DNA of 64,000 nt from Kutzneria chonburiensis (GCF_028622115.1 NZ_CP097263.1:2232001-2296000); one strand, 5' to 3'. Numbered from the stretch's first letter, positions 9,628-18,458 are shown. Notes: generated by a model from the sequence alone, not told the origin. Numbers and translations are program-made.

Positions 9628-9882
9628 TCAGAGCTGGACGCCCGGCGGGGCCTGCTGGATCGGATGGGGGACGACTTCCGTCGACTCGACCTGCCAGCCG
9701 CCGCCCTCGATGCCCATGCGGACCGCCTCGGCCCACAGCTTCTCGACGTCGAGGCGGTACCGGCCGTCTTCGTCGGGCTCGGGCAACATCACCTCGGCCG
9801 TCACCGGCACGCTGACGTACGCCTCTTCCAGGACGGTACGGCGCAGGCGCATGGAGATCGAATAGCTCGGTGGCGTGGTCAT
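9628..9882 (-). CDS. Small acidic protein of unknown function
   Basis: 84 residues with an ATG at 9882. It has beta-rich spacing (RRTVLEEAYVSVPVTAEVM), an acidic middle (PEPDEDGRYRLDVEKL) and no signal peptide, membrane helix or Cys. Codon third positions are strongly GC-biased, which supports real coding. I do not recognise a family. It lies between the importer operon (convergent) and the methionine aminopeptidase gene (same strand, 92 bases upstream). Confidence 0.55.
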   Translation of the reverse strand: MTTPPSYSISMRLRRTVLEEAYVSVPVTAEVMLPEPDEDGRYRLDVEKLWAEAVRMGIEGGGWQVESTEVVPHPIQQAPPGVQL

Positions 9883-9974
9883 GACCGGAGACTAGTGCGG
9901 CGTGCCACGAAAATGTGCTAGCCGAAGGGGTTGTCGGGGTGCAGACCAGTCGTTCACCCGAGCATTGTGGACGG

Positions 9975-10742
9975 TCAGGGCAGCAGGGTCAGCACCTGCG
10001 GACCGTTCTCGGTGATGGCGATGGTGTGCTCGGAGTGGGCGGTCCGCGAGCCGTCGGCCGATCGGATGGTCCATCCGTCCGGGTCGAAGGCGATGCGGTC
10101 GGTGGTGGCGGCGAACCAGGGCTCGAGGGCGAGGGTCATGCCGGCACGGAGCCTGAGGCCACGGCCGGCGCGGCCGCGGTTGGGGATGTGAGGCTCCTCG
10201 TGCATGGTGCGGCCGAGGCCATGGCCGCCGAACTCGGTGTTGACGGGATAACCGAAGCTCTCCGCCACAGCCCCGATGGCGGCGGAGATGTCGCCGAGGC
10301 GGTTGTCGGGCACGGCGGCGGCGATGCCGGCGACGAGGGCTTCCTCGGTGGCGCGGATGAGACGCAGGTCGGCCTCCGCCGGGGTGCCGACGATGATGGT
10401 GCGCGCCGAGTCGGCGACCCAACCGTCGATGCCGACGGCGATGTCCATGGTGAGCACGTCGCCGTCGCGCAGCACGTAGTCATGCGGCAGCCCGTGCAGC
10501 ACGGCGTCGTTGACCGACAGGCAGATCACGTTGCGGAACGGCCCGTTGCCGAAGGAGGGGGCATAGTCCCAGTAGCACGACACGGCCCCGCGCTCGCGGA
10601 TCATCGCCCGGGTGTGGTGCTCCAGGTCCATCAGGTTCACGCCGGGCTCCGCGATCTTGGCCAGCTCGGCCAGCACGGTGGCGATGAAGCCGCCGGTCAC
10701 CCGCATCCGCTCGATCTCAGCCGCGGACTTCAACTCGATCAC
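9975..10742 (-). CDS. map: Type I methionine aminopeptidase
   Basis: 255 residues from the GTG at 10742, which gives the family-typical start (V/M)IELKSAAEIERM and has GAGGGG at five bases; a GTG six bases upstream overlaps that site. The five metal ligands fit: Asp in LTMDIAVGIDGWVAD, the second Asp in DSARTI, His in GHGLGRTMHEEP, Glu in LALEPW and Glu in ENGPQVL. It removes the initiator Met from nascent proteins. Actinomycetes usually have several map genes; this one is not in the ribosomal cluster and faces a small XRE regulator across paired operator-like repeats, so it is probably a regulated accessory copy. Confidence 0.9.
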   Translation of the reverse strand: MIELKSAAEIERMRVTGGFIATVLAELAKIAEPGVNLMDLEHHTRAMIRERGAVSCYWDYAPSFGNGPFRNVICLSVNDAVLHGLPHDYVLRDGDVLTMDIAVGIDGWVADSARTIIVGTPAEADLRLIRATEEALVAGIAAAVPDNRLGDISAAIGAVAESFGYPVNTEFGGHGLGRTMHEEPHIPNRGRAGRGLRLRAGMTLALEPWFAATTDRIAFDPDGWTIRSADGSRTAHSEHTIAITENGPQVLTLLP

Positions 10743-10758
10743 GATCACCCCTCGGTAC

Positions 10759-10802
10759 GGTATTTGTATACCGACTCTAGCCCTTGCCGGTATACAAATA
10801 CC
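10759..10802. promoter_or_regulatory. Paired 14-bp operators between map and the XRE regulator
   Basis: GGTATTTGTATACC at 10759-10772 and its exact reverse complement GGTATACAAATACC at 10789-10802. Each arm is itself a dyad (GGTAT-TTGT-ATACC), so the pair looks like two dimer sites 30 bases apart. They cover the promoter region of both divergent genes. The most likely ligand is the XRE protein encoded next door. Confidence 0.7.
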
Positions 10803-10819
10803 AGCCCTATCCTGGACAC

Positions 10820-11086
10820 GTGGTCCGCAACCCTCTCACCCCGGAACAGCTCGAGGCCGGCCGCCGCCTCGGCCAGCGGTTGCGCGCCGCCCGCGGCGAC
10901 CGCCCCCTGGTCGAGATCGCGCTGACCGCCGGCATCTCGCCGGAGACCCTGCGCAAGATCGAGACCGGCCGGCTGCCCACCCCGGCCTTCGGCACCATCG
11001 CCTGCCTGAGCGAGGCGCTCGACCTGCCGGTCCAGGACCTCGCCGACGCCTGGACGGCCGCGCTGCGGCTGCGCAGCGCCTCCTGA
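10820..11086 (+). CDS. XRE-family helix-turn-helix regulator
   Basis: 88 residues, all DNA-binding domain: RRLGQRLRAARG, VEIALTAGISPETLRKIETG and the C-terminal helices PAFGTIACLSEALDLPVQDL. The likely start is the GTG at 10820. A TATCCT -10 box at 10808-10813 would place transcription at or next to it, so the mRNA may be leaderless. Divergent from map and beside twin operators, so autoregulation and control of map are the simplest reading. It has no ligand domain. Confidence 0.8.
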   Translation: MVRNPLTPEQLEAGRRLGQRLRAARGDRPLVEIALTAGISPETLRKIETGRLPTPAFGTIACLSEALDLPVQDLADAWTAALRLRSAS

Positions 11087-11224
11087 GGCAGACCCCCAAG
11101 CCCGGGATGTTCACCTTCTGTTGACCAGTGCCGATCGTCCGAGGCTGAACAACGACGGCCCGGGTAGGAACGGTGGTGCGCCGCATCGGGTGAGCGGCGA
11201 GCAGCCACGGAAGGAAACACCGAA

Positions 11225-11566
11225 GTGATCAACCGTTTTGGCACGACCATCGCCGGCGCCGCGGCGGCCGCGGTCCTGATCGGCGTGTGCGCGGTCCCGG
11301 CCCAGGCCGCGCCGCCGACCGGGTTCTGGTCCAGCACCTGCCAGGACGGGCGGGCCTGCATCTCGGACGCCACCACCGACCCGAGCTGGTGGAACGCCAA
11401 CGGCTGCGGTTTCCAGCCGCTGGCCATCTGGGCCTGGCGCGGCCAGGCTCACGGCAACAGGTTCCGGGTCACCTACCAGGACGGCCGTTGGGACGAGGTC
11501 CAGCCGTGGACCACGCGCTCGCTGGACGGGACCAACCCGACCAGGAGCGTGTTCGTGTACTGCTGA
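11225..11566 (+). CDS. Small secreted cysteine-containing protein, unknown function
   Basis: 113 residues: signal peptide about 1-29 (cut near AQA-APPTG), then a compact domain with four Cys (STCQDGRACI, NGCGF, and a C-terminal VYC) and many Trp. An A/G-rich site (GGAAGGAAAC) precedes the ATG. I do not recognise the fold. A second small secreted protein of similar size and end (YRC at the C-terminus) lies at 29132-29428, so they may belong to the same broad class of secreted disulphide proteins. Confidence 0.7.
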   Translation: MINRFGTTIAGAAAAAVLIGVCAVPAQAAPPTGFWSSTCQDGRACISDATTDPSWWNANGCGFQPLAIWAWRGQAHGNRFRVTYQDGRWDEVQPWTTRSLDGTNPTRSVFVYC

Positions 11567-11569
11567 CGG

Positions 11570-11603
11570 CGTCGGGGTGTCGGTCACGACCGACACCCCG
11601 ACG
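11570..11603. terminator. Bidirectional hairpin between convergent genes
   Basis: 16-base perfect inverted repeat (CGTCGGGGTGTCGGTC and its complement, two bases between), four bases after the small secreted protein gene and eight bases before the end of the convergent amidohydrolase gene. Confidence 0.75.
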
Positions 11604-11610
11604 AGGCCGT

Positions 11611-14600
11611 TCAGCCGGCGCAGCAGGCGTGGGCGCTGTGCGTCACGTAGTGCTCGTCGTGCCACCAGAAGCCGGCGTTGGCCGGATGGTCGGGCACGGG
11701 GGCGACGACCCGGTTGGCGGCGATGCCCGCCGCAGTCCCGGTGAACGGCTTGAGCAGATCGTCCACGGTGAACAGTCGGCCGTTGCTGACCACGGACCGA
11801 ACATTCGCCGCCTGCTTGATGTCCGTCAGCGGGTCACCGCCCACAATGGACAGATCGGCGTACATGCCAGGGGCGATACGGCCCAGCGGCTCGCCGAGCA
11901 GGTCGCCGGCGTTGCGGGTGGCGGTGACCAGCGCCTCGAACGGGGTCAGCCCGTACTTGACCATGGCCCGCAGGTTCATGTGCGTGCTGACGGCCGTGTG
12001 GTCGATCGGCGAGTCGGTGCCGGTGACGATGCGCCCGCCGCCCCGGACCATGGCGGCGATCTGGGCGACCTGCTTGGCCAGATCGGTGAGGTTGGCGGTC
12101 TGGTCGGTGGTGGCGGCCCCCTGCGCCGAAGCGACCAGAGACGCGTACTCCCAGCTGGGGTACAACGTCTTGACGCGACGGTCGTCGACCAGGCTCCGAT
12201 CCTCGCCGAGCAGCGCCCCGGACAGGAACAGCGTCGGCGTGCGACCGGCGCCGGTCTGGTTGAACAGGTCGATGACGTCCTGGTAGCCGGCACCGAGAGC
12301 GGTGATGGTCCGCGAATACCCGAATCGGTTGGTGGCCCCGATGTGCTCGACCCCGTCGCCGCCGAAGGCCAAAGCGGGGAAGTGGTAGTGCGAAGTGGCC
12401 AGCACGCCGCGGTCGTGCGCCCACCGGATGACCTGCTTCTGCCACTCCGGCCGCAGCCGCACGTAGCACTTCATCAGGTCGTAGTCGAGCGCGGCCGCCC
12501 GCTCCAACTCCAGGGCCAGTTGGTCCGTGGAGTAGGTGGGACGCATGAAGTTGTAGAAGATCCGCGACCCGTCGATGGCCTCGCCGGTGGCGAAGTAGCG
12601 CGGCCCGACGCGCTTGCCGGACTGGATGGACTCCCGCTCCTCGACCATGTGGTACGCCGGACTACCGGGCGACCGCGTCGTCGTGATGCCCAACGACAAC
12701 CACAGCCGGCCCTGCCGCGCGCCGTAGCTGTAGCCCTGCATCTCCCGGTGGTTGTGGATGTCCACGATGCCGGGCATCACCACGCCGTCACGGGCGTCGA
12801 TCACCTGCCCGTCCACGCCGGGACCGCTGGGCCGCACGGCCTTCACGCGATGCCCCTCGACGATGACGTCCACATCGGACTGCAAGGTCGGGCTCTGTCC
12901 GTCCCACAACTTTCCGGCCCGAATGACCAGACGGCCACGCGGGCTGGTGTTGGTCCAGCTCAACCCGACCGGCACGGTCCGAACCCCGGCACCATCGACG
13001 CCGATCAGCCGCAGTCGGCCGTTGTTGAGGTACAGCAGGTGTCGTGAGTCGCCGTGCCAGGTCGGCGCGTCGGTGACCTCGTCGTTGATCGCCACCGGCG
13101 TGCCGGCGAACGTGCCGTCCGGGTGCACGTCGACCACGTGCAGCCGACTGCCGACGACAAACGCCATCTTGCTGCCGTCCGGCGACCACACCGGACCGTC
13201 GTCGCCACGGGTCTGTAGCGAGCGGTCAGGCAGCGGATCGACGTAGCGGGCCGCGCCGGTGACCCGGTTGACCAGCAGGATCTTGCTCAGGCCCTCGCGA
13301 TAGCGGGTCGAGTACGGCACGATCGCGGCCAACGCGATCACGGTCCCGTCGGGCGACCACGTCGGCCGGCCGGGCTCGAACGTCGCGGTGAACACCTTCT
13401 GCACCGCGCCGGTCGCGACCTCGACCGTGTACAGCGCCCCGGTCTGGTCAAGGAACGCCAGGAACTTGCCGTCACGCGACCAGGACCCGGACACCGCCGC
13501 CGCGTTGGGCAGATTGGTCAACTGCCGCTCGACACCAGAACTCAGGTCACGCAGCCAGATGTCGAGCTTGCCGGCCCGGTCGGTGGAGTACGACAGGTAG
13601 CGCCCGTCCGGCGACCACGCCGGATCCGACTTCCAGTAATCTCCGCGCGTTAACGGGTCACGGGTCAGTGGCTGCGGCGACCCGCCGACCGTCATGGTGT
13701 AGATGTCGTTCAACGCCCGGAACGCGACCTTCGTGCCGTCCGGCGAGAGCACCGGGCTGCCGATGCCGACCACCGGCTTGGGCCGCGGCGAGTCGAAGTC
13801 CCGGCGGCGCTTGGTGTACCGGGCCGGCTGTACCTCGACCGGCGCGGTGAACGCGACCTCGGACGCCGGCCCGCCGGACAGCGACCGGCGGCGCAGCGCG
13901 CCGTCGGAGGCGTACAGGAAGTCGTTGCCACGCCAGGAAACCCGGAACGGGTACGCCTCCTCGCCGGTGACCAGCGGCTTCCCCGACAGGTAGAGCTCGG
14001 AGGCGGCTGCCGCGTTGGGCGGCGCGGCCGCGGTGACGAGGTTGTAGACGAGATCCTTGCCGTCGGGCGTGAACGTCGGCCCGTGGATCTGCTGCGTCGC
14101 CGCCGCGGTCAGAGCCGTGCTGCGGCTGCCGTCGGCGACCGTGACGACGTCGATACGGCTGGCAGCCGCGACGAAAGCCACCCGGGCACCGTCCGGCGAC
14201 CACGCCGGCTCGTACTCCTCGATCGGCGTGTCGGTCAGCTGCGTGATCTTGTTCGTGGCCAGGTCGAGAAGGTGAATGCCGTAGCTGCCACCGAGATCGG
14301 AGGAGAACACCACCGTGCGGCCGTCCGGGGAGAACCGCGGCTCCCGGTGGTCGAACGGGCCCTCGGTGAGCTTGCGGAGCCCGGAGCCGTCCCGGTCGAC
14401 GGTCCAGATGTTGAAGTTGCCGTCCCGATAGGCCTGGAACACCAGGCGCCGGCCGTCCGGCGACCAGTCCGGCTGCGCGATGTCCATCAGGTCGTCGGTG
14501 ATGCGCCGGGCCGCGCCGCCGCCCGCCGGCACCAGCCACAGCACACCTAAGAGGTCCATGGCGATCGTGGTGCCGTCGGGGGAGTACTGCCCGGCGACGT

Positions 14601-14742
14601 TGGTGCCCTGACGGATCGCCAGCGGTGTGCCGGCGCGATCCGGTGCGGCAGCCACGGACGGCGGGCTCCCCAGCTCGACCCCGGTCAGCGCCACCGCGCC
14701 GGCCACACCGGCCAGGAATTCCCGCCTGTTGACAGCGGACAT
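11611..14742 (-). CDS. Tat-exported TolB-like beta-propeller plus amidohydrolase fusion
   Basis: 1043 residues. The N-terminus SAVNRREFLAGVAGAVALTG is a twin-arginine signal. Residues about 40-600 carry many WD40-like/TolB repeats (DWSPDGRRLVFQ, RFSPDGRTVVFS, AWSPDGRYLSYS). From about 605 follows an imidazolonepropionase-like amidohydrolase: VVMPGIVDIHNHRE (metal His-x-His), TSHYHFPAL, GVEHIGATN and VTGTDSPI (catalytic Asp). The fusion is known in bacterial secreted hydrolases; the substrate is not known. Exported folded, probably with bound metal. The gene is monocistronic. Confidence 0.85.
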   Translation of the reverse strand: MSAVNRREFLAGVAGAVALTGVELGSPPSVAAAPDRAGTPLAIRQGTNVAGQYSPDGTTIAMDLLGVLWLVPAGGGAARRITDDLMDIAQPDWSPDGRRLVFQAYRDGNFNIWTVDRDGSGLRKLTEGPFDHREPRFSPDGRTVVFSSDLGGSYGIHLLDLATNKITQLTDTPIEEYEPAWSPDGARVAFVAAASRIDVVTVADGSRSTALTAAATQQIHGPTFTPDGKDLVYNLVTAAAPPNAAAASELYLSGKPLVTGEEAYPFRVSWRGNDFLYASDGALRRRSLSGGPASEVAFTAPVEVQPARYTKRRRDFDSPRPKPVVGIGSPVLSPDGTKVAFRALNDIYTMTVGGSPQPLTRDPLTRGDYWKSDPAWSPDGRYLSYSTDRAGKLDIWLRDLSSGVERQLTNLPNAAAVSGSWSRDGKFLAFLDQTGALYTVEVATGAVQKVFTATFEPGRPTWSPDGTVIALAAIVPYSTRYREGLSKILLVNRVTGAARYVDPLPDRSLQTRGDDGPVWSPDGSKMAFVVGSRLHVVDVHPDGTFAGTPVAINDEVTDAPTWHGDSRHLLYLNNGRLRLIGVDGAGVRTVPVGLSWTNTSPRGRLVIRAGKLWDGQSPTLQSDVDVIVEGHRVKAVRPSGPGVDGQVIDARDGVVMPGIVDIHNHREMQGYSYGARQGRLWLSLGITTTRSPGSPAYHMVEERESIQSGKRVGPRYFATGEAIDGSRIFYNFMRPTYSTDQLALELERAAALDYDLMKCYVRLRPEWQKQVIRWAHDRGVLATSHYHFPALAFGGDGVEHIGATNRFGYSRTITALGAGYQDVIDLFNQTGAGRTPTLFLSGALLGEDRSLVDDRRVKTLYPSWEYASLVASAQGAATTDQTANLTDLAKQVAQIAAMVRGGGRIVTGTDSPIDHTAVSTHMNLRAMVKYGLTPFEALVTATRNAGDLLGEPLGRIAPGMYADLSIVGGDPLTDIKQAANVRSVVSNGRLFTVDDLLKPFTGTAAGIAANRVVAPVPDHPANAGFWWHDEHYVTHSAHACCAG

Positions 14743-14841
14743 GACGTCCCCACCCCCACGTGAGCCGTTTTCCGCCAGGCTAGGGGGAAAATCCCGGCGG
14801 CGACCAAGAAACCGACTCGAAGTCGGGAATCCCCGACCTGA

Positions 14842-15813
14842 TCAACCCTCGGCGTGCCGGGCCACCGCGCGCTCCAGCCGCCCGATGTGCGCCCGCAGGT
14901 GCTCGACCAGCTCGGGCGGCTCCAGCACCTCGAACTCGAAGCCGAACATGCTGACGAACACCGCCATCCCGGTCAGCGAATCCGCGCCCGCGCGCAGCAG
15001 ACAGCTGTTCTCGTCGACCTGCTCCAGCCGGCCGGACGTGGGCGTGACCCGCTCCGCGACCCGGTCGATCGGCGCGTGGATGAGGAACGTGCCCTCGAAC
15101 TTGTAGGCCCGCCCGGTCACGCCCTTGGACACAAAAGTTGCCGCGTCGGCCGGCGGCGTGCGGGGCTGGAACCGAGGACCGGTCGGCGTCTTGAGCTCGG
15201 CCCGGTCCAGCCGGAACGTCCGCCAGTCGCCCCGATCCACGTCCCAGGCCAGCACGTACCAGCGCCGCCCGATGTTGACCAGGCTGTGCGGCTCGACCTG
15301 ACGCCGGCTGGCCGCGCCGTCGTGCGAGCGGTAGTCGAAGCGCAGCCGCATGTGCTCCCGGCAGGCGCCGGCCACCTGCGCCAACACCTCGGCGTCCACA
15401 CTCGGCCCGTACGTCGAGGTGTGCACCACCACCGCCTGCAACGCCGACACCCGGTGCCGCAGCCGCGACGGCAGCATGTGCTCCAGCTTCGTCAACGCCC
15501 GGATCGACGTCTCCTCGATGCCGGTGACGCTGCCGGCGGCCGCGGTGCGCAGGCTGATCGCCACCGCGACGGCCTCCTCGTCGTCCAGCAGCAGCGGCGG
15601 CAGCGACGCCCCGACGCCCAGCCGGTAGCCGCCGGCGACGCCGGGGGAGGCGTCGACCGGGTAGCCGAGGTTGCGCAGCCGGTCGACATCACGCCGCACG
15701 GTGCGCACGTCCACCTCGAGGCGGGTCGCCAGCTCGGCGCCCGACCAGTCCTGACGAGCCTGCAGCAGCGACAACAGGCGCAGCAGCCGGGCGGAGGTCT
15801 CCAACACGGTCAC
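14842..15813 (-). CDS. YafY-type WYL-domain transcriptional regulator
   Basis: About 323 residues: N-terminal HTH-11 winged helix (ETSARLLRLLSLLQ, LATRLEVDVRTVRRDVDRL), then the WYL domain (PHSLVNIGRRWYVLAWDVDR, WRTFRLDR) and a C-terminal extension. An ATG exists at 15828, but it is the first base pair of a 23-bp palindrome; GTG at 15813 or 15807 starts cleanly at the usual (V)LETSARLL. Divergent from an AlkZ-like gene with the palindrome between them, so it probably controls both. Confidence 0.85.
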   Translation of the reverse strand: MTVLETSARLLRLLSLLQARQDWSGAELATRLEVDVRTVRRDVDRLRNLGYPVDASPGVAGGYRLGVGASLPPLLLDDEEAVAVAISLRTAAAGSVTGIEETSIRALTKLEHMLPSRLRHRVSALQAVVVHTSTYGPSVDAEVLAQVAGACREHMRLRFDYRSHDGAASRRQVEPHSLVNIGRRWYVLAWDVDRGDWRTFRLDRAELKTPTGPRFQPRTPPADAATFVSKGVTGRAYKFEGTFLIHAPIDRVAERVTPTSGRLEQVDENSCLLRAGADSLTGMAVFVSMFGFEFEVLEPPELVEHLRAHIGRLERAVARHAEG

Positions 15814-15827
15814 CAGTCTGCCACCCA

Positions 15828-15850
15828 TTGCGGACAGCTCCTGTCCGCAA
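15828..15850. promoter_or_regulatory. Palindromic operator between WYL regulator and AlkZ-like gene
   Basis: TTGCGGACAG and CTGTCCGCAA, perfect 10-base arms with three bases between. It lies 20 bases upstream of the AlkZ-like start and directly upstream of the chosen WYL-regulator starts. GGACA/TGTCC dyads are common beside YafY-type genes. Confidence 0.65.
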
Positions 15851-15869
15851 CACTGCCTAGGCTGTCGCC

Positions 15870-16931
15870 ATGACCGTGCTGACCCGCCGAGCCCTCAACC
15901 GGGCGCTGCTGCACCGGCAACTGCTGCTGCGGCGTTGGAAGCTCACCCCGGCCAAGGCGATCGAGCGGCTGATCGGTCTCCAGGCGCAGGCCACGAACCC
16001 GCCGTACGTGGCCTTGTGGACGCGGCTCGACGGCTTCCGGCGCGAGCAGCTGACCCGCCTGCTGACCGACCGCAAGGTGGTACGCCTGGCGCTGATGCGC
16101 TCGACCCTGCACATGGTCACGGCCGATGACTGCCTCGCGCTGCGGCCCGTGCTGCAACCGATGCTGGAAGCCGCCTACACGCGCAGCGTGTACGGCCGGG
16201 AGAACCTCGATCTGGACAAGATCGCCAAGCTCGCCCGCGAGCTCGTCGAGGCCGAGCCGCTGACCAACGCCGATCTCGGGCGGGCACTGGCCGAGCGGTG
16301 GCCGGGCAAGGACGTCACCGCGTTGCTGCACGCCGTGCGTACCACGCTGGCCATCGTGCAGCTGCCGCCGCGCGGGCTGTGGGGCGTCGGCGGGCAGCCC
16401 ACCGGCACCACCGCCGAGGCGTGGCTGGGCCGGCCGTTCAACCCGACCAGCACGGACGAACTCGTGCGCCGCTACCTCGCCGCGTTCGGGCCGGCCAGTG
16501 TCGCCGACGCGCAGCAGTGGTCCGGGCTGACCCGGCTGCGCGAGGTCTTCGACCGGTTGGCGCTCAAGACGTTCACCGATGAGAACGGTGTTCAGCTGTA
16601 TGACCTGCCCGACGCGCGCCGCCCGCACCCGGACACCCCGGCGCCGGTGCGCTTCCTGCCGGAGTTCGACAACACGCTGCTCTCCCACGCCGACCGCGCC
16701 CGGATCCTCGCCCCCGAGCACAAGCCGCACGTGTTCACCAACAACGGCCTGATTCGCGGCACGGTCCTGGTCGACGGCTTCGTTGCCGCCACGTGGAAGC
16801 TCAGGCCCGACGCGCTCACCGTCACGCCATTGTGGGCCCTGCCCGACGAGGTCGAACAGGAGGCGCACCGGCTGGCCGCCTTTGCCGACGCCGACGTGCC
16901 CATCCGGTTTGTTGCCGAACCAGCAACGTAG
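15870..16931 (+). CDS. Winged-helix protein of the AlkZ/YcaQ DNA glycosylase superfamily
   Basis: 353 residues. The N-terminus TRRALNRALLHRQLLLRR followed by IERLIGLQAQATNPPYVALW matches the HTH_42 family; the QAQ triplet corresponds to the QxQ catalytic motif of AlkZ-type glycosylases. MRSTLHMVTADDCLALRP and LPEFDNTLLSHADR are further family blocks. AlkZ proteins unhook bulky or cross-linked DNA adducts; many actinomycete paralogues have no known substrate. Divergent from a WYL regulator, which fits damage- or drug-responsive expression. The TAGGCT at 15857 could be a -10 box giving a very short leader. Confidence 0.75.
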   Translation: MTVLTRRALNRALLHRQLLLRRWKLTPAKAIERLIGLQAQATNPPYVALWTRLDGFRREQLTRLLTDRKVVRLALMRSTLHMVTADDCLALRPVLQPMLEAAYTRSVYGRENLDLDKIAKLARELVEAEPLTNADLGRALAERWPGKDVTALLHAVRTTLAIVQLPPRGLWGVGGQPTGTTAEAWLGRPFNPTSTDELVRRYLAAFGPASVADAQQWSGLTRLREVFDRLALKTFTDENGVQLYDLPDARRPHPDTPAPVRFLPEFDNTLLSHADRARILAPEHKPHVFTNNGLIRGTVLVDGFVAATWKLRPDALTVTPLWALPDEVEQEAHRLAAFADADVPIRFVAEPAT

Positions 16932-16991
16932 TTTGCCAACGGGCTCGCGGTTGCCGCACGGTGTACGACAGAGACACCGAGAGGGGACGCG

Positions 16992-17876
16992 ATGAGCCAG
17001 GGACACGGCCACGGTCACGGGCACGGCCATGCCGACGCGGACTACGACTGGGCCGCGCTGGGCGAGATGCTGGAGCGCAACGCCGAGGTGCACCGGGACT
17101 TCCTGGACCAGGCGATGGACTGGCTGCGGGTGCAGGTCGACGAGCCGGCCCGGGTGATCGACGTCGGCAGCGGTCCCGGTGTCGCGGCCTGCGCGCTGGC
17201 CGAGACCTTCGGTGACGCCGAGGTGGTGGCGGCCGACCGCGCCCCGGAGTTGTTGGCGCTGGCGGCAAAGCGGGCCGCACGGCTGGGGATCGAGCTCACC
17301 ACGCTCCAGGCCGACCTGCCCGAGGCGTTCGGCGAACTGGGCCCGGCCGACGTGATCTGGACCAGCGGCGTGATGCACCACATCGGCGACCAGCAGGCGG
17401 CGCTCGACGAACTCGGCGCGCTGCTGCGGCCCGGCGGCGTGCTGGCGGTCGTGGAGGGCGGGCTGCCGATGCGCTTCCTGCCGCGCGACATCGGCTTCGG
17501 CCGTCCGGGCCTGCAGTCGCGGCTGGAGGCGGCCAACGACGAGTGGTTCAGCGACATGCGCGCCGGCCTGCCGGGCTCGACGCGGACGGTGGAGGACTGG
17601 CCGGCGATGCTGGCCAAGGCCGGCCTGATGCCCAGCGCCAGCCGCACCTTCCTGCTCGACCTGCCGGCCCCGCTGGACACCGAGCCGCGGCTGCTGCTGC
17701 GGGACATGCTTGTGCGGCGACGGGAAATGCTCGGCGACCGGATCGATGCAGACGACCACGCGACCATCGACCGGCTGGTCCACGACGACGACCGGGACAG
17801 CCTGCTGTGGCGGCCGGACGCCTTCGTGCTGAGCGCACGGACCGTCCACTCGGCCCGGCGGCTCGGACCGGCCTGA
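16992..17876 (+). CDS. SAM-dependent methyltransferase with a His-Gly repeat N-terminus
   Basis: 294 residues. The first 14 contain six His alternating with Gly (GHGHGHGHGHAD), an apparent metal-binding tail. The Rossmann methyltransferase follows: VIDVGSGPGVAACALAE (motif I), VVAADRAPE (motif II), PADVIWTSGVMHHIGD (motif IV) and LLRPGGVLAVVEGG. The acceptor is unknown. The ATG follows AGAGGGG at six bases. No neighbour clarifies its role. Confidence 0.8.
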   Translation: MSQGHGHGHGHGHADADYDWAALGEMLERNAEVHRDFLDQAMDWLRVQVDEPARVIDVGSGPGVAACALAETFGDAEVVAADRAPELLALAAKRAARLGIELTTLQADLPEAFGELGPADVIWTSGVMHHIGDQQAALDELGALLRPGGVLAVVEGGLPMRFLPRDIGFGRPGLQSRLEAANDEWFSDMRAGLPGSTRTVEDWPAMLAKAGLMPSASRTFLLDLPAPLDTEPRLLLRDMLVRRREMLGDRIDADDHATIDRLVHDDDRDSLLWRPDAFVLSARTVHSARRLGPA

Positions 17877-17989
17877 TCAACTGCACATTGCATAATGCGG
17901 GCGCTGAATCGTTTACGTGGCCCCGATCACATTTGTTTCCGGACGGGAAGCAAATGGTTTCTGACAACGTTGACCGCTAATTGCGACCG

Positions 17990-18024
17990 GAGTGCGCCGG
18001 ACGGGTTTCCCGTCCGGCGCACTC
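17990..18024 (+). terminator. Strong hairpin downstream of the methyltransferase
   Basis: Perfect 16-base stem (GAGTGCGCCGGACGGG and its complement) with a TTT loop, 113 bases after the methyltransferase stop. Confidence 0.75.
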
Positions 18025-18458
18025 GCATGTGGGCGGAACACAGGACGTGACCGCCAGCTCGGACAACGTCGAGTCCCAAGAGGACCCTCGCGCTGCCGGA
18101 ACGCCCGGTCGGCCGGAGTTAGGCTTCGCGCCACCGGTTTCCAGGCAGAGGGGGATCCGCTGGTGGGACGAGCACTTCCTCGACACTACGAGCAGCACAC
18201 CGGGGCCGTACGGGTGACGCGGAGGCGTGAGTCCACCGTCACGGCGGCCCGACCGGGGCCACGGCGGACCTGTGCCGCCGGGGACAAAACCCGTGTTCGG
18301 ACCGTTCGCCCCGGTCCGTCCACTGCGGACATACGGGCGTACACGATCGCCAGAGTTAAATGCTTCGTAACGTCTGGCCACTGGAATTGGTCATGAGAAC
18401 AGGCCAAGGTAGAGACATCCCGGGAGAGATCGCCGTCATCGGCGCCAGGAGGATGGTC
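18025..18458. other. Non-coding stretch before the stress-protein pair
   Basis: About 430 bases between the terminator and the first universal stress protein. Open frames here lack a ribosome site and cross the hairpin. It holds a short CGGACC...GGTCCG inverted repeat at 18298-18318 and presumably the promoter of the stress-protein gene; I could not fix a -10/-35 pair. Confidence 0.4.

Noticed and set aside
17981-18217. A 78-codon ORF after the methyltransferase
   Set aside because: Its 5' part lies inside the terminator hairpin and no ribosome site precedes it; composition does not look coding.
18025-18458. DosR/DevR-type boxes upstream of the universal stress protein pair
   Set aside because: A weak GAGTCC...GGACCC dyad near 18070 was the best candidate; it does not fit the consensus well and is about 390 bases from the gene.
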